Assembly: GCA_002748425.1 (NCBI GenBank) | Contig: PDSJ01000012.1 | Coordinates: 144,064 to 208,063, forward strand | Direction of reading: 5' to 3' | DNA: 64,000 bases | Source: a candidate division KSB3 bacterium | GTDB lineage: Bacteria > Moduliflexota > Moduliflexia > Moduliflexales > Moduliflexaceae | Part shown: piece after piece, positions 26,163 to 34,542 of the stretch | How the letters are laid out: every line of letters starts with the position of its first letter | Position numbering within the stretch: the first letter of the stretch is position 1 | Made by a program: the position numbers and the translations under genes | The notes under the pieces: generated by a model | What the model was told of the DNA's origin: nothing | The model's input: the letters and a program-made list of their open reading frames with translations, nothing else | The model's database searches: none

Positions 26163-26954
26163 GTGAGCTTGACAACAACATATCACGGGTCCAGTTTTTT
26201 CGAACTCCTCCGGCAGGACTGTGCGCATCTTTTGCCTCATGTGCAGGAATATCAGTCAAGCGTTCGGGATCCTTCGCTGCCTCTGCCGCTTGGGACAACG
26301 ATTTTGGCTGTCTGCTATGCTGACGGCGTGTTGATTGCCGGCGATCGGCGAGCTGTCGAGGGTCATCGGATCTCGTCGAGACGTATCGAAAAAGTGTATA
26401 AAACCGATCAATTTTCTGCCATGGCGGTTGCCGGAGTTGCTGGTCTGTGCATTGATATGGCCAAACTGTTTCGTACTGAGCTGGAACATTATGAGAAGAT
26501 TGAGGGTGAACAACTCACTCTGGAAGGGAAAGCGAATAAACTGGCCCATATGATTCGCGGGAACCTGGCGGCTGCTCTGCAGGGCCTTGTCGTGGTCCCG
26601 ATTTTTGCCGGTTACGATCTTCAGCGACATAAGGGCCGCATCTTTAAATATGATCTGATTGGCGGGCGCTATGAAGAGGAAGAGCATTATGCTGCAGGAT
26701 CAGGAGGAAAAGACGCCCGGAGTACTCTTAAAAAATTCTACCGCAGCCGCATGGACGAAACTGCCGCGGTCAAACTTGCTGTTGAGGCCCTGGCAGACGC
26801 TGCTGATGTTGACACGGCAACCGGAGGCCCGGATGTTTTGCGGGGGATCTATCCCAGTGTGAAGCGTGTGACGCTCAATGGCGTGCGGGACATTCCCAAC
26901 GAGCAGATTGAGACGCTGCATACCGCTGTTCTCAAAGAACGCTTCAAGGAGTAA
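26163..26954 (+). CDS. prcB: 20S proteasome beta subunit PrcB
   Basis: 263 residues from a GTG start 2 nt after the pup stop codon, with GGAGG about 10 nt upstream (inside pup). A 44-residue propeptide precedes Thr45 in LPLGTTILAVCYADG, the N-terminal nucleophile exposed by autoprocessing. GVLIAGDRRAVEG supplies the conserved Asp (mature residue 17), Arg19 and the following segment, and Lys (RIEKVYKT) matches catalytic Lys33. GSGGKDARS near residue 185 supplies the conserved Ser-Gly-Gly. It forms the proteolytic rings of the core particle with PrcA. An upstream in-frame ATG at 26139 inside pup is an alternative start. Confidence 0.95.
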   Translation: MSLTTTYHGSSFFELLRQDCAHLLPHVQEYQSSVRDPSLPLPLGTTILAVCYADGVLIAGDRRAVEGHRISSRRIEKVYKTDQFSAMAVAGVAGLCIDMAKLFRTELEHYEKIEGEQLTLEGKANKLAHMIRGNLAAALQGLVVVPIFAGYDLQRHKGRIFKYDLIGGRYEEEEHYAAGSGGKDARSTLKKFYRSRMDETAAVKLAVEALADAADVDTATGGPDVLRGIYPSVKRVTLNGVRDIPNEQIETLHTAVLKERFKE

Positions 26955-26959
26955 AATTT

Positions 26960-27649
26960 ATGCCGATGCCCTATTATGTCTCTCCCGAACAGATGATGCA
27001 GGATAAAGCAGAATATGCTCGAAAAGGGATTGCAAAAGGTAAATCGCTGGTTGCTGTTGAATTCGAAGACGGTATCCTTCTTGCGGCAGAAAATCCCAGT
27101 TCATCGTTGAGTAAAATTTCAGAGATCTATGATTCACTGGCGTTTGCCGGAGTCGGAAAATACAGCGAATTTGAGACATTACGCAAATCCGGCATTCGCT
27201 ATGCTGATATCAAAGGCTACCATTACAGCCGGGAGGACGTTACCGGAAAATCGCTTGCAAACGCGTATTCCCAGCTTATCGGTAATATCTTCACAAAAGA
27301 AATAAAGCCGCTTGAAATCGAAATTCTGGTGGTGGAAGTGGGGGAACGCGCAGAGAAAAATTCGATGTACCACATTCTTTTTGACGGCAGCATCAGCGAT
27401 TATACAGGCTATGCCGCCATCGGCGGCCATGCAGAAGTCGTGAACACCTTCTTGCGTGAGCACTATCGGGAGGCACTTTCCGTGAATGAAGCCCTGGACC
27501 TTTGCCGACACTCGCTGGAGAACACAAGCACTAACGGCCGTATCAAGGAAGAGCATCTGGAAGTCGCGATTCTCGATCGAACGATTGAAGGCAGGCAATT
27601 TCGCCGGATCCTGCCGCTCGAAATGAAGGAACGGTTCAGAAATGCTTAG
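26960..27649 (+). CDS. prcA: 20S proteasome alpha subunit PrcA
   Basis: 229 residues, beginning MPMPYYVSPEQMMQDKAEYA, the H0 helix region of bacterial alpha subunits (YVSPEQ..K..YARKGI). GKSLVAVEFEDGILLAAENP is the first beta hairpin, without a catalytic Thr, as expected for alpha subunits. Alpha rings cap the core and receive the C-terminal GQYL of Mpa. It starts 5 bp after prcB. The sequence YADIKGYHYSREDVTG is typical for PrcA. Confidence 0.95.
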   Translation: MPMPYYVSPEQMMQDKAEYARKGIAKGKSLVAVEFEDGILLAAENPSSSLSKISEIYDSLAFAGVGKYSEFETLRKSGIRYADIKGYHYSREDVTGKSLANAYSQLIGNIFTKEIKPLEIEILVVEVGERAEKNSMYHILFDGSISDYTGYAAIGGHAEVVNTFLREHYREALSVNEALDLCRHSLENTSTNGRIKEEHLEVAILDRTIEGRQFRRILPLEMKERFRNA

Positions 27650-27753
27650 AGGCCTGGGCGGCGCGTGTGAGACCTGGCTGATGCTGAACGTTTCAGCAGA
27701 GCCGGGTCGATTGTGACGGTGCATGTCTGGCGTTGATCATTCGTTCATGTCGT

Positions 27754-29157
27754 ATGGAAAAACGGATTTACGGAGTCGAAATTGAGTACGGCATTATCTT
27801 TTCGTCACAAGGCCGCAACGTCCTGCCGGTTGAAAAAATCGTCCGCTATTTATTCGAACGATTAGTGACGACTGAAGGCTTTTTGAATGTTTTTCTTGAG
27901 AACGGCGCACGATTATACCAGGATACCGGCTATCATCCTGAGTATGCCTCCCCGGAATGCAGCAACCCGATCGATTTACTCCGCTACGAAAAAGCCGGTG
28001 ATTATATCCTCAACTCCCTCGGACGCGATGCCGAGCGGACTCTCCAACGCGAAGGCATTCGCGGAACGCTGAATATCTACAAAAATAATACCGATTTTAT
28101 CGGGAATTCCTATGGCTGCCACGAGAATTATCTTGTCGATCGCCATGCTGATTTCTATTATCTGGCAGAGCAGTTCATCCCTTTTCTCGTCACAAGGCAA
28201 ATCTATGCTGGCGCCGGAAAAATTATCTGCGATGAGCGCCATGGTGCCCGCTACAGCCTTTCGCAGCGTGCTGAGTCTATCTGCCAGAAAATTTCCGGGA
28301 CCACGACCAACGACCGCAGCATTATCAATACTCGCGATGAACCCCATGCCGATGAAGAGAATTACCGCCGTCTGCATGTCATTGTCGGTGATTCGAATAT
28401 GTCGGAATTCTCGACCTACTTGAAAATCGGGAGTGCTTCGCTGGTGCTGCGCATGATTGAAGATGGCTTTGTCAAGAAAGATTTTTCTCTGCGAAATCCT
28501 GTCAAAGCTGTGAGAGAGATCTCCGAAGACATTACTTGTCTCAGGAAAGTCAAGCTGAATAATGGGAAAAAGATGAGCGCATTGGACATTCAGAAAGAAT
28601 ACTTTGATCTGGCGCTCAGATATATGAACAGCCGGCAGCTCAGCCCGATGGAGATCGATATTATCCAGAAGTGGGGCTATGTACTGAATACACTGGAAAA
28701 AGATCCATTCCAGCTGGACCGCGAACTTGACTGGGTGATCAAATATAAGCTGCTTGAAGAATATATGCAGAAACATCATGTCTCCTGGACAAATATGGAT
28801 GAGAAGGTCCTGATGCTGGATTTGCAGTATCATGACATCAAGACTGAAAAGGGCTTATATTATATTCTCGAACGGAATGAGATGGTGGAGCGTATTCTCA
28901 CGGACCGCGAGATTCAAGACGCTGTAACGATGCCGCCCCAGGACACGCGCGCGAAGATTCGCGGGGAATTTATCAAGCTGGCCAGAGAGAAAAAAATCCA
29001 CTATAATCTTGATTGGAGCTATATCAGGGTCGGCAATCTGCTGGATGTGCGGATCATGTGTGATGATCCCTTTCAGACGGAGAATCGACGGGTAACGGAT
29101 TTGATGCGGATTCTGGAGAAATCGCGTCCGGTGCGCCGCCGTTTTCGTTTTTATTAA
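27754..29157 (+). CDS. pafA: Pup-protein ligase PafA
   Basis: 467 residues from the ATG at 27754. MEKRIYGVEIEYG has Glu9 of the metal/ATP site. RLYQDTGYHPEYASPEC has Asp57, equivalent to the catalytic Asp64 of mycobacterial PafA. NSYGCHENYL and INTRDEPHADEENYRRLHVI are conserved in the family, and the Dop-specific loop is missing. It couples the C-terminal Glu of Pup to substrate lysines using ATP. A 104-nt gap after prcA contains a small hairpin (GCTGAA/TTCAGC), so expression may be partly uncoupled from prcA. No clear ribosome site is seen before the ATG. Confidence 0.95.
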   Translation: MEKRIYGVEIEYGIIFSSQGRNVLPVEKIVRYLFERLVTTEGFLNVFLENGARLYQDTGYHPEYASPECSNPIDLLRYEKAGDYILNSLGRDAERTLQREGIRGTLNIYKNNTDFIGNSYGCHENYLVDRHADFYYLAEQFIPFLVTRQIYAGAGKIICDERHGARYSLSQRAESICQKISGTTTNDRSIINTRDEPHADEENYRRLHVIVGDSNMSEFSTYLKIGSASLVLRMIEDGFVKKDFSLRNPVKAVREISEDITCLRKVKLNNGKKMSALDIQKEYFDLALRYMNSRQLSPMEIDIIQKWGYVLNTLEKDPFQLDRELDWVIKYKLLEEYMQKHHVSWTNMDEKVLMLDLQYHDIKTEKGLYYILERNEMVERILTDREIQDAVTMPPQDTRAKIRGEFIKLAREKKIHYNLDWSYIRVGNLLDVRIMCDDPFQTENRRVTDLMRILEKSRPVRRRFRFY

Positions 29158-29230
29158 GAGGAAGAGGCTGGAGAAAGAACTCTTGTAAAGCGCGTTGTTC
29201 AGCGACCGCAACAGGACGCTGATAGCCAAC

Positions 29231-29271
29231 AAAAAACCCCCCTCTGAACATATTTCAGTCAGCAGGGGGGT
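29231..29271 (-). terminator. Intrinsic terminator of the porin gene
   Basis: On the minus strand a CCCCCCT / AGGGGGG stem with a ~20-nt loop followed by six T residues, 32 bp after the porin stop codon. The pafA end faces it from the other side, but the plus strand lacks a T-run. Confidence 0.88.
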
Positions 29272-29302
29272 CTAAAGCGCTTTCTGCCTGGAAACGCGAA
29301 AC

Positions 29303-30562
29303 TTAGAACTTGAACTCCAGGCGGTTCATCGTCTTGTAGGCAGAACTTTCACCAAGCCAGTCTTCTTCCAGTGACGCAAACGCGACCTCTAAGATGTATT
29401 TCAGATTGTCCGCCAATTTATAATTCATGCTGCCATTGACTTCAAAGCCATAGCTGTCTACTGTTGTTCCATTGACCCCATCAACATCTTCCACCGGAGC
29501 CACATAGACGAAATTTGTGTCAAGGCCCATTTTTTCAGTCGGGCTGGCGCTCAGTGACAGTTTGGCATACATTTTGTTTGAGAGGCCATCATCAGTAAGT
29601 GCATCTTCAATGATCATGTCAATGCCGAAATCATTGTTCACGCCGAGGAAACCTTCATTATCAGAAGTATCAGGATCATTGCCTGTTCCAAATCCGGTCT
29701 CAACTCCCAATGTCATAGTACCAACCGGCATCGAGAAGCCACCCAGGAGATAGAATCCTGACAGATCGATTTCGCCACTCACTGTATCGTCTGTCCCAGA
29801 GGCAAAACCGGTTTCTGCAAACACGTCAAAACTGCCAGCTGTTCCCGACAAGTTAAGAGACCCAAGAAAGACTGTGCTGTCACCCTTGATTTCCGGCACT
29901 GCCGCGACCGGCGGCACAGCAGTACTGTCACCCTCTTCAGCTTCCTGAATAATAATATCACTTGCGAAATAACCGGCAAGGTATGTTCCAACCGTGAAGC
30001 CACTTTCACCCAGCGGCATGCTGACCTGACCTCTGATTAAATTGCCGTCCCCTTCAGCATCATCATCTGTATTGCCTTCATAGGTTCTTCCATATCCAAG
30101 GACAAACGAGGCGGTCCCACTCGTAAAACCGACTTCAATGCTGCCACGCGGACTGTCATCGTTGTTGACGTTCTTTCCAAAACCAGTCCCTAAATCACCG
30201 ACTTGCAGAAAGAATTCGCTGTCCGACAAAGATTCAGGCGTCCATTTGGCACCATAGCCTTTAAACGCATCGGAATAGCTGTTTTGAGTGGCGTTGTCAT
30301 CACCCATCACGTTGTCGGCGAATTCTATCTCGAACCAGAGTTCGATTTCGCCTTTTTTGAACGTGAATGTCGTATCAAAATCATCTTCAAAAAATTCGCT
30401 TGTCGACCCTGCTGCAAGATCCCTCACATCGTAGTCGAAACGATATCTCGCAAATGTCAATCCGCCGGAAAGAGGACTCATTTCATCTTCATCCTGCGCC
30501 ATAACCGGCAGGGCCATCAGTACTGCCAACACGCTCACGACTGCGATTGTAAATCTTTTCAT
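29303..30562 (-). CDS. Outer-membrane porin-like beta-barrel protein
   Basis: 419 residues. A signal peptide (MKRFTIAVVSVLAVLMALPV then MAQ) is cleaved before DEDEM. The mature chain is acidic, rich in Gly/Ser/Asp, and shows alternating hydrophobic residues of amphipathic beta strands. It ends RLEFKF; a terminal Phe preceded by alternating hydrophobics is the recognition signal of the BAM complex. It is therefore a Gram-negative outer-membrane barrel, probably a porin; substrate not readable. The gene has its own terminator and a candidate promoter ~140 nt upstream, so it is likely monocistronic. Confidence 0.82.
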   Translation of the reverse strand: MKRFTIAVVSVLAVLMALPVMAQDEDEMSPLSGGLTFARYRFDYDVRDLAAGSTSEFFEDDFDTTFTFKKGEIELWFEIEFADNVMGDDNATQNSYSDAFKGYGAKWTPESLSDSEFFLQVGDLGTGFGKNVNNDDSPRGSIEVGFTSGTASFVLGYGRTYEGNTDDDAEGDGNLIRGQVSMPLGESGFTVGTYLAGYFASDIIIQEAEEGDSTAVPPVAAVPEIKGDSTVFLGSLNLSGTAGSFDVFAETGFASGTDDTVSGEIDLSGFYLLGGFSMPVGTMTLGVETGFGTGNDPDTSDNEGFLGVNNDFGIDMIIEDALTDDGLSNKMYAKLSLSASPTEKMGLDTNFVYVAPVEDVDGVNGTTVDSYGFEVNGSMNYKLADNLKYILEVAFASLEEDWLGESSAYKTMNRLEFKF

Positions 30563-30704
30563 AAGTTAACCTCCATACATGTTGTTTAACGTATGCATGT
30601 AACCCCTCTCGTATGCCTGCACGCATCGAAAAAAGCCCATCCATCACCCTCCACGTAATTTTTATGTATGCACAAAATCTTCAGCTTACATACACAAGGC
30701 AAAC

Positions 30705-30732
30705 AATACAGATAGCTTGCAATTACTGTCAA
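30705..30732 (-). promoter_or_regulatory. Candidate porin promoter
   Basis: Minus-strand TTGACA, 16-nt spacer, TGTATT. The -35 is perfect and the -10 matches four of six positions. It would give a long leader of about 135 nt. Confidence 0.42.
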
Positions 30733-30838
30733 GTTTTTTTTAATTTTTTCTCAAAATATGGAACTTTTTTACAAGAAAATACTCCAATAATAATTCTGAT
30801 ATTTTTTCTGAATGTCGTTTTTGAGAGTGAGCAGGCTG

Positions 30839-30896
30839 AAAAAAAGGGGGGCTCCGCTGCTGATCCTTGTCTTGTTATGCAAGACCGGCAGCGGAG
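30839..30896 (-). terminator. Intrinsic terminator of the FG-GAP protein gene
   Basis: Minus strand: perfect nine-base-pair arms CTCCGCTGC / GCAGCGGAG enclosing a second hairpin (GTCTTG/CAAGAC), followed by CCCCCC and seven T residues. Confidence 0.85.
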
Positions 30897-30958
30897 AGGA
30901 CGTTGATCTGCTGCTGTTGTCTCTGCGGAGCCTCTGCTGAGAAGCGGCACACCGTGTT

Positions 30959-32806
30959 TTAGTCCAGTTCATAGACCATCAGCTGGCTTTTCGGCCTTTT
31001 GAAAAAATCATCTCCCTGAAGCACTTTGGCCAGCACGACTTCCTGCCGCCCGTCATTATCGACGTCCGCTACGGCGTAATCGACGGTATAGCCGTCAGAG
31101 TCCTCTGATTGAAAAATCCGTTCAAAGCTTTCGCCTGTCCAGCGCAGCACATGAATCCGCGACGCATTATATAAAGGAAGGCCCTCGATAAACCTGAAGG
31201 GGCTGAGGTTTTCAAACAGAATCAGGTGGACATGCCGGTCTTGTCCAAGCGCGACTAATTCAATTTTTCCAGGAATACGCCGGCCTTTCTTTGGATCTTC
31301 ACCTTTTCGGACTACGGGAATTCTGTAGGCTTCATTTTTCCGGCTTCGCCAGAGTCGTGTGCCTTCACGAAGAACATCAACGCGGTCGAAGTCATCGTAA
31401 TACAGCAGCGCCTTGCTTCCGTCTCCGTCGAGATCGGCTGTTGTAAATCCGAAGATATCGACTCGTCCAGGCACGTTAAGAGTGCGGTGACGGCTGTAAT
31501 TGTTTCCATCCCAGGTATAGACTGAAATTTTTCCGGACAAAAAATCAAGAGACGTTGACGCGCTTGTCCGCTGCCCGACCAGTATTTTTTCACCCTCAGG
31601 GCTGCGGAGTATCCGCATCACAATGCCATTGTTTCTCTGGATCTCCCTGAATGTGCCGGAGTCGAATTCAAAAACCCTTAGTTCAGCACTGACTGATCGC
31701 AGAGTGGTCAGAAAAATTTCTTCACGACCGTTGCCGTTAATATCGGCAACGCCGAGCGCAAGGATTTTTGCATCGTTATAGCCCTTCATTGTCGTCAGTG
31801 GACGAAACGCATCTTTCTCGCCAAGACGAGCGTACTCAAACAGTTTAAGGTCGTTCTGGGTGGCGAGAATCACCTCGTTTCGGCCGTCACCGGTCAGATC
31901 GCCGACGGCGATTTTATGAACGCGAATCGGGAGGATCTCACTGAACCAGGCAAGCGTCTGCTTCGCTGCTGGCTGCGTTTCTGCGACCGGCACTTCCTGC
32001 TGAACGTCTTGGCGCAGCGCTGATTTTTCAGGAGTGACGCGCTGCTGTAATGCGGCATGGTCGCGCAGGATTTCCTGGGCCTTGCCGATTTCCCGGCCGT
32101 CTTTTGACAGGAGAAGCGCTTGCATCAGAATCGTATCGGCATCTGCCTGAAAGCTGAGTTGAAGAAAATTCTGTGCTTCAAGTGACGTGTTGATGCGTGA
32201 GAGGGCCTGGCGATCCAGATCACTGAAGGAGGCGAGCCCGGCCGTGATCGCTGCTGCTTTGATGTCGGCGGCGTCAAGCACAGTAAAACGCCCATCAGCT
32301 CTCATGGCATCAACAAAAAATTCATACGCCGAGTCTGTCTGAAGCTCTTGTTCTGTCTGGTCTGCGATGGGAAGGATGGCAACTTTGACCTTCCCGGGAA
32401 TACTGCCGACATGAGTTCCCGGAGCGATCTCGGTCGTTGCTTCAGTCCACAGGGCCTTTGCAACGGAAAATTGTTCCTGTATTTCCGTGAGCTGGATCGC
32501 TCCAATCTGTTCTTCATATTTCCCCAGGACTTTTTGACTTTTGGGATCGACAATCTCGATCCCTTCAGCCAGCAGGGCCAGTTGGGCCCCGACGCGTATG
32601 TTCTCGTGAAGCCCGATGTCGATAAAGATGTGCTCATCCCGAACCGAGACCACCGTGCCTGTCACGACTGGGAAAAACGTGTGCAGTTCTTGAATTAAGA
32701 GTTTACTTTTTCGCGCGAATTCTTCCTGAGCACAGGTCCCTTGCGCGCAGACGAACTGAAGTGCCAGAACGACCAGGAATGACATGAAAACATCTGTTCT
32801 TCTCAT
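30959..32806 (-). CDS. Exported FG-GAP/VCBS-repeat protein
   Basis: 615 residues with a signal peptide (residues ~1-26, ending GTCA before QEEFA). Residues ~35-130 form a beta-rich domain, and residues ~135-260 include KVAILPIADQTEQELQT...EFFVDAMRADGRFTVLD, which looks like the nucleation domain of periplasmic CsgG- or FlgT-like proteins. From ~300 on, FG-GAP-like calcium repeats occur: AVGDLTGDGRNEVILAT, GVADINGNGREEIFLTT, TTADLDGDGSKALLYYD, AVADVDNDGRQEVVLAK. These would fold as a beta-propeller. The ATG at 32806 has GAGG 8 nt upstream. Probably periplasmic or outer-membrane associated; function unknown. Confidence 0.72.
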   Translation of the reverse strand: MRRTDVFMSFLVVLALQFVCAQGTCAQEEFARKSKLLIQELHTFFPVVTGTVVSVRDEHIFIDIGLHENIRVGAQLALLAEGIEIVDPKSQKVLGKYEEQIGAIQLTEIQEQFSVAKALWTEATTEIAPGTHVGSIPGKVKVAILPIADQTEQELQTDSAYEFFVDAMRADGRFTVLDAADIKAAAITAGLASFSDLDRQALSRINTSLEAQNFLQLSFQADADTILMQALLLSKDGREIGKAQEILRDHAALQQRVTPEKSALRQDVQQEVPVAETQPAAKQTLAWFSEILPIRVHKIAVGDLTGDGRNEVILATQNDLKLFEYARLGEKDAFRPLTTMKGYNDAKILALGVADINGNGREEIFLTTLRSVSAELRVFEFDSGTFREIQRNNGIVMRILRSPEGEKILVGQRTSASTSLDFLSGKISVYTWDGNNYSRHRTLNVPGRVDIFGFTTADLDGDGSKALLYYDDFDRVDVLREGTRLWRSRKNEAYRIPVVRKGEDPKKGRRIPGKIELVALGQDRHVHLILFENLSPFRFIEGLPLYNASRIHVLRWTGESFERIFQSEDSDGYTVDYAVADVDNDGRQEVVLAKVLQGDDFFKRPKSQLMVYELD

Positions 32807-33308
32807 TGTGCTGTCCTCAAACGTCGGATATGCTCTGTTGCTGTTTGTATGAAAGACAATTTCACTGTCAGAACGTTTTCCGGGAGAGTGAATCTTGTCA
32901 AGTAAATTGCCGTTGAATCATCCCAGAACTCCATGCCGGCCGGTCGCTCCTGCTGTGTGTGGTTCCCAAAGCTAATCTTCGAGGCTTGTTGTGTTCTGAG
33001 CAGCGCTGCAAAAATCGCTATATATGAGTCTGTCACCCATAGAGCTTATGTAATTCTTTATTTGTGTTTTGACTGAGATCTGACAAAATTCATTTCAAGC
33101 ACTACATTCGTTCAGTAAAAATTACAGCAGAAAAACCCTCAACTGGAATAGTATACTTTGGCGTTTGGGGTTGACTCACTCGCTGAATACTCTTATGTCG
33201 CTACCACAAACACTCCCTGCCGGAATATGATCTCCCGGCAGGGAGTTCTTGGCACTCCTGCGGACCGCTGTTATCAGACAAGTCGATTTTCACGGTCTGG
33301 AGTGGCTG
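32807..33308. other. Intergenic region, 502 bp
   Basis: Between the hsp20 pair and the FG-GAP gene. It contains the hairpin at 33212-33246. A 77-codon minus-strand ORF (32803-33036) has no recognisable domain, starts without a ribosome site and overlaps the next gene's start, so I do not count it. Nothing else seen. Confidence 0.5.
33212..33246 (-). terminator. Strong hairpin downstream of the hsp20 genes
   Basis: Perfect 12-bp arms ACTCCCTGCCGG / CCGGCAGGGAGT with an 11-nt loop, 62 bp after the second hsp20 stop. The following minus-strand sequence has only a short T-run (GTTTG), so it may be a weak terminator or an mRNA-stabilising stem. Confidence 0.55.
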
Positions 33309-33779
33309 TTACGACGCGGTGTTGATTGAAATTTTCTTTGGCTGCACTTCTTCGCTTTTCGGCAGCGTAATCGCCAGCACACCATCTTTGAACGTTGCGC
33401 TGATCTGCTCGGCTTTGACACCAGCCGGCAGGCTGAACGAGCGGGTAAAACTTCCGTAGCTGCGTTCCAGACAATGGAAGCATTCCTTGTCGTCATGTTT
33501 TTCCTGCTTTTTCTCACCTTTCAGAGTCAGGACATTGTCTTGCAGATTCACTTCAATGTCCTCATGGGTCATGCCGGGCAGCTCTGCTTTTACAAGCACT
33601 TCCCCGTCGCTTTCTGAGACATCGATTGAAGGAATCCATTGTCCCTGCGCGATATGCGTCTGGTGCTCTCCGAAAAAGTCATCGAAAAAGCGGTTCATTT
33701 CCTCCTGCATCTGGGATAAATCCCTGAAAATATTCCCTCTGCGGCGGATGCCCTGAAAAGGTTCCCATCGAGCTAACAT
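33309..33779 (-). CDS. Small heat shock protein Hsp20
   Basis: 156 residues. An N-terminal arm with FRDLSQMQEEMNRFFDDFFG is followed by the alpha-crystallin domain (residues ~48-145): SIDVSESDGEVLVKAELPGM, VNLQDNVLTLKGEKK and SFSLPAGVKAEQISATFKDG, then VLAITLPKSEE. This is the typical layout of class A-like bacterial Hsp20, an ATP-independent holdase. The start at 33779 has AGGAGGTC upstream. It is second in a two-gene hsp20 unit. Confidence 0.93.
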   Translation of the reverse strand: MLARWEPFQGIRRRGNIFRDLSQMQEEMNRFFDDFFGEHQTHIAQGQWIPSIDVSESDGEVLVKAELPGMTHEDIEVNLQDNVLTLKGEKKQEKHDDKECFHCLERSYGSFTRSFSLPAGVKAEQISATFKDGVLAITLPKSEEVQPKKISINTAS

Positions 33780-33874
33780 AATTAGACCTCCTGTCAAATT
33801 CAGCATCCCGGCGAGTCCTTAACAACGCTGCGCGCCAGGACGCATGATCATGTGCCGGTATACGTTTGCGGAAA

Positions 33875-34234
33875 TCATCCGATCGAAATGTCGATCTTTT
33901 TGGGTTTGGCTTCCTCGGCTTTCGGGAAGACCAGACTCAAGACTCCATCGGTATATTTTGCTTCAACTTTATTGACATCAAGCGTTCTCGGAATTTCGAA
34001 ATACCGTTCAAAAGGACCATACACGTTTTCGACCCGGTAGTATTTGCGTTCTTCATCACTGCCGTTGAAATGCCGTTCGCCCTTCAGACTCAACATCCCT
34101 TTCTCGCACTGAATGTCAATGCTGTCGACGTGTACACCGGGAATATCGAGCTGGACGATCACCTGCTCTTCGGTTTCATAAATATCTGCTCGTGGTGTCC
34201 ATGAACGTCCGTAGCGTTTTCTTTCTAATGCCAT
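33875..34234 (-). CDS. Small heat shock protein Hsp20
   Basis: 119 residues, essentially an alpha-crystallin domain with a short N-terminal arm: PRADIYETEEQVIVQLDIPG, GMLSLKGER, YGPFERYFEIPRTLDVNKVE and GVLSLVFPKAEE. It differs from its neighbour in length and N-terminus, so the two may form mixed oligomers. GGAGGG precedes the ATG. A near-consensus promoter lies 66 nt upstream, and the second hsp20 follows after 95 bp. Confidence 0.92.
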   Translation of the reverse strand: MALERKRYGRSWTPRADIYETEEQVIVQLDIPGVHVDSIDIQCEKGMLSLKGERHFNGSDEERKYYRVENVYGPFERYFEIPRTLDVNKVEAKYTDGVLSLVFPKAEEAKPKKIDISIG

Positions 34235-34299
34235 CTTATGTACCCTCCGTGTATAGATGATGCGGTGTTAGTGTTATGCTATCTCATGCTTATACGCTA

Positions 34300-34328
34300 A
34301 ATATAATATATGAGTCTTATTTTGTCAA
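34300..34328 (-). promoter_or_regulatory. Near-consensus sigma-70 promoter of the hsp20 genes
   Basis: Minus-strand TTGACA, 17-nt spacer, TATATT. The match to the housekeeping consensus suggests control by a repressor or other factor and not by a heat-shock sigma factor. An imperfect inverted repeat (TTAGTGTTATGC and GCTTATACGCTAA on the plus strand) abuts the -10 on its downstream side and could be the operator. Confidence 0.78.
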
Positions 34329-34490
34329 GTCTTATGATTAAAAAAATTTAATTTATATCATTTTCTAATAATGCTGATGCAGAAAATAGGGCTGCGAAGC
34401 CAGTACAGCGCTCTGGCGGGCCATGATGGGATCGTCGTCATAATGGGGCTGTGTTCGTTTCTCGAGCCAGGGGAAAAGCGAGCTGTGGCG

Positions 34491-34519
34491 CCGGAATTCA
34501 TCATTCGCATAAATTCCGG
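34491..34519 (-). terminator. Hairpin after tyrA, possible end of the aro cluster
   Basis: CCGGAATT / AATTCCGG, eight base pairs with a 13-nt loop, 24 bp past the tyrA stop. No good T-run follows, so confidence is low. Confidence 0.3.
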
Positions 34520-34542
34520 CAAAGGAGCGAGGGCTCTGGCCC

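Larger units (their letters stand above)
30563..30958. other. Intergenic region, 396 bp
   Basis: AT-rich stretch between two minus-strand genes. It holds the porin promoter candidate (30705-30732), a ~135-nt porin leader in which TACATG and CATGTA can pair close to the ribosome site, and the terminator of the FG-GAP gene (30839-30896). I see no gene. Confidence 0.6.
34235..34542. other. Intergenic region, 308 bp
   Basis: Holds the hsp20 promoter (34300-34328), an imperfect palindrome downstream of its -10 (34268-34300) and a hairpin beyond tyrA (34491-34519). No CIRCE element (TTAGCACTC repeats) and no gene seen. Confidence 0.6.

Noticed and set aside
27976..28833. 285-codon ORF opposite pafA
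   Set aside because: Antisense to conserved PafA motifs; arises from codon bias.
32803..33036. 77-codon ORF between the FG-GAP and hsp20 genes
   Set aside because: No ribosome site or domain, and it overlaps the FG-GAP start.
34235..34542. CIRCE element before hsp20
   Set aside because: No TTAGCACTC-N9-GAGTGCTAA pattern; only an imperfect unrelated palindrome.
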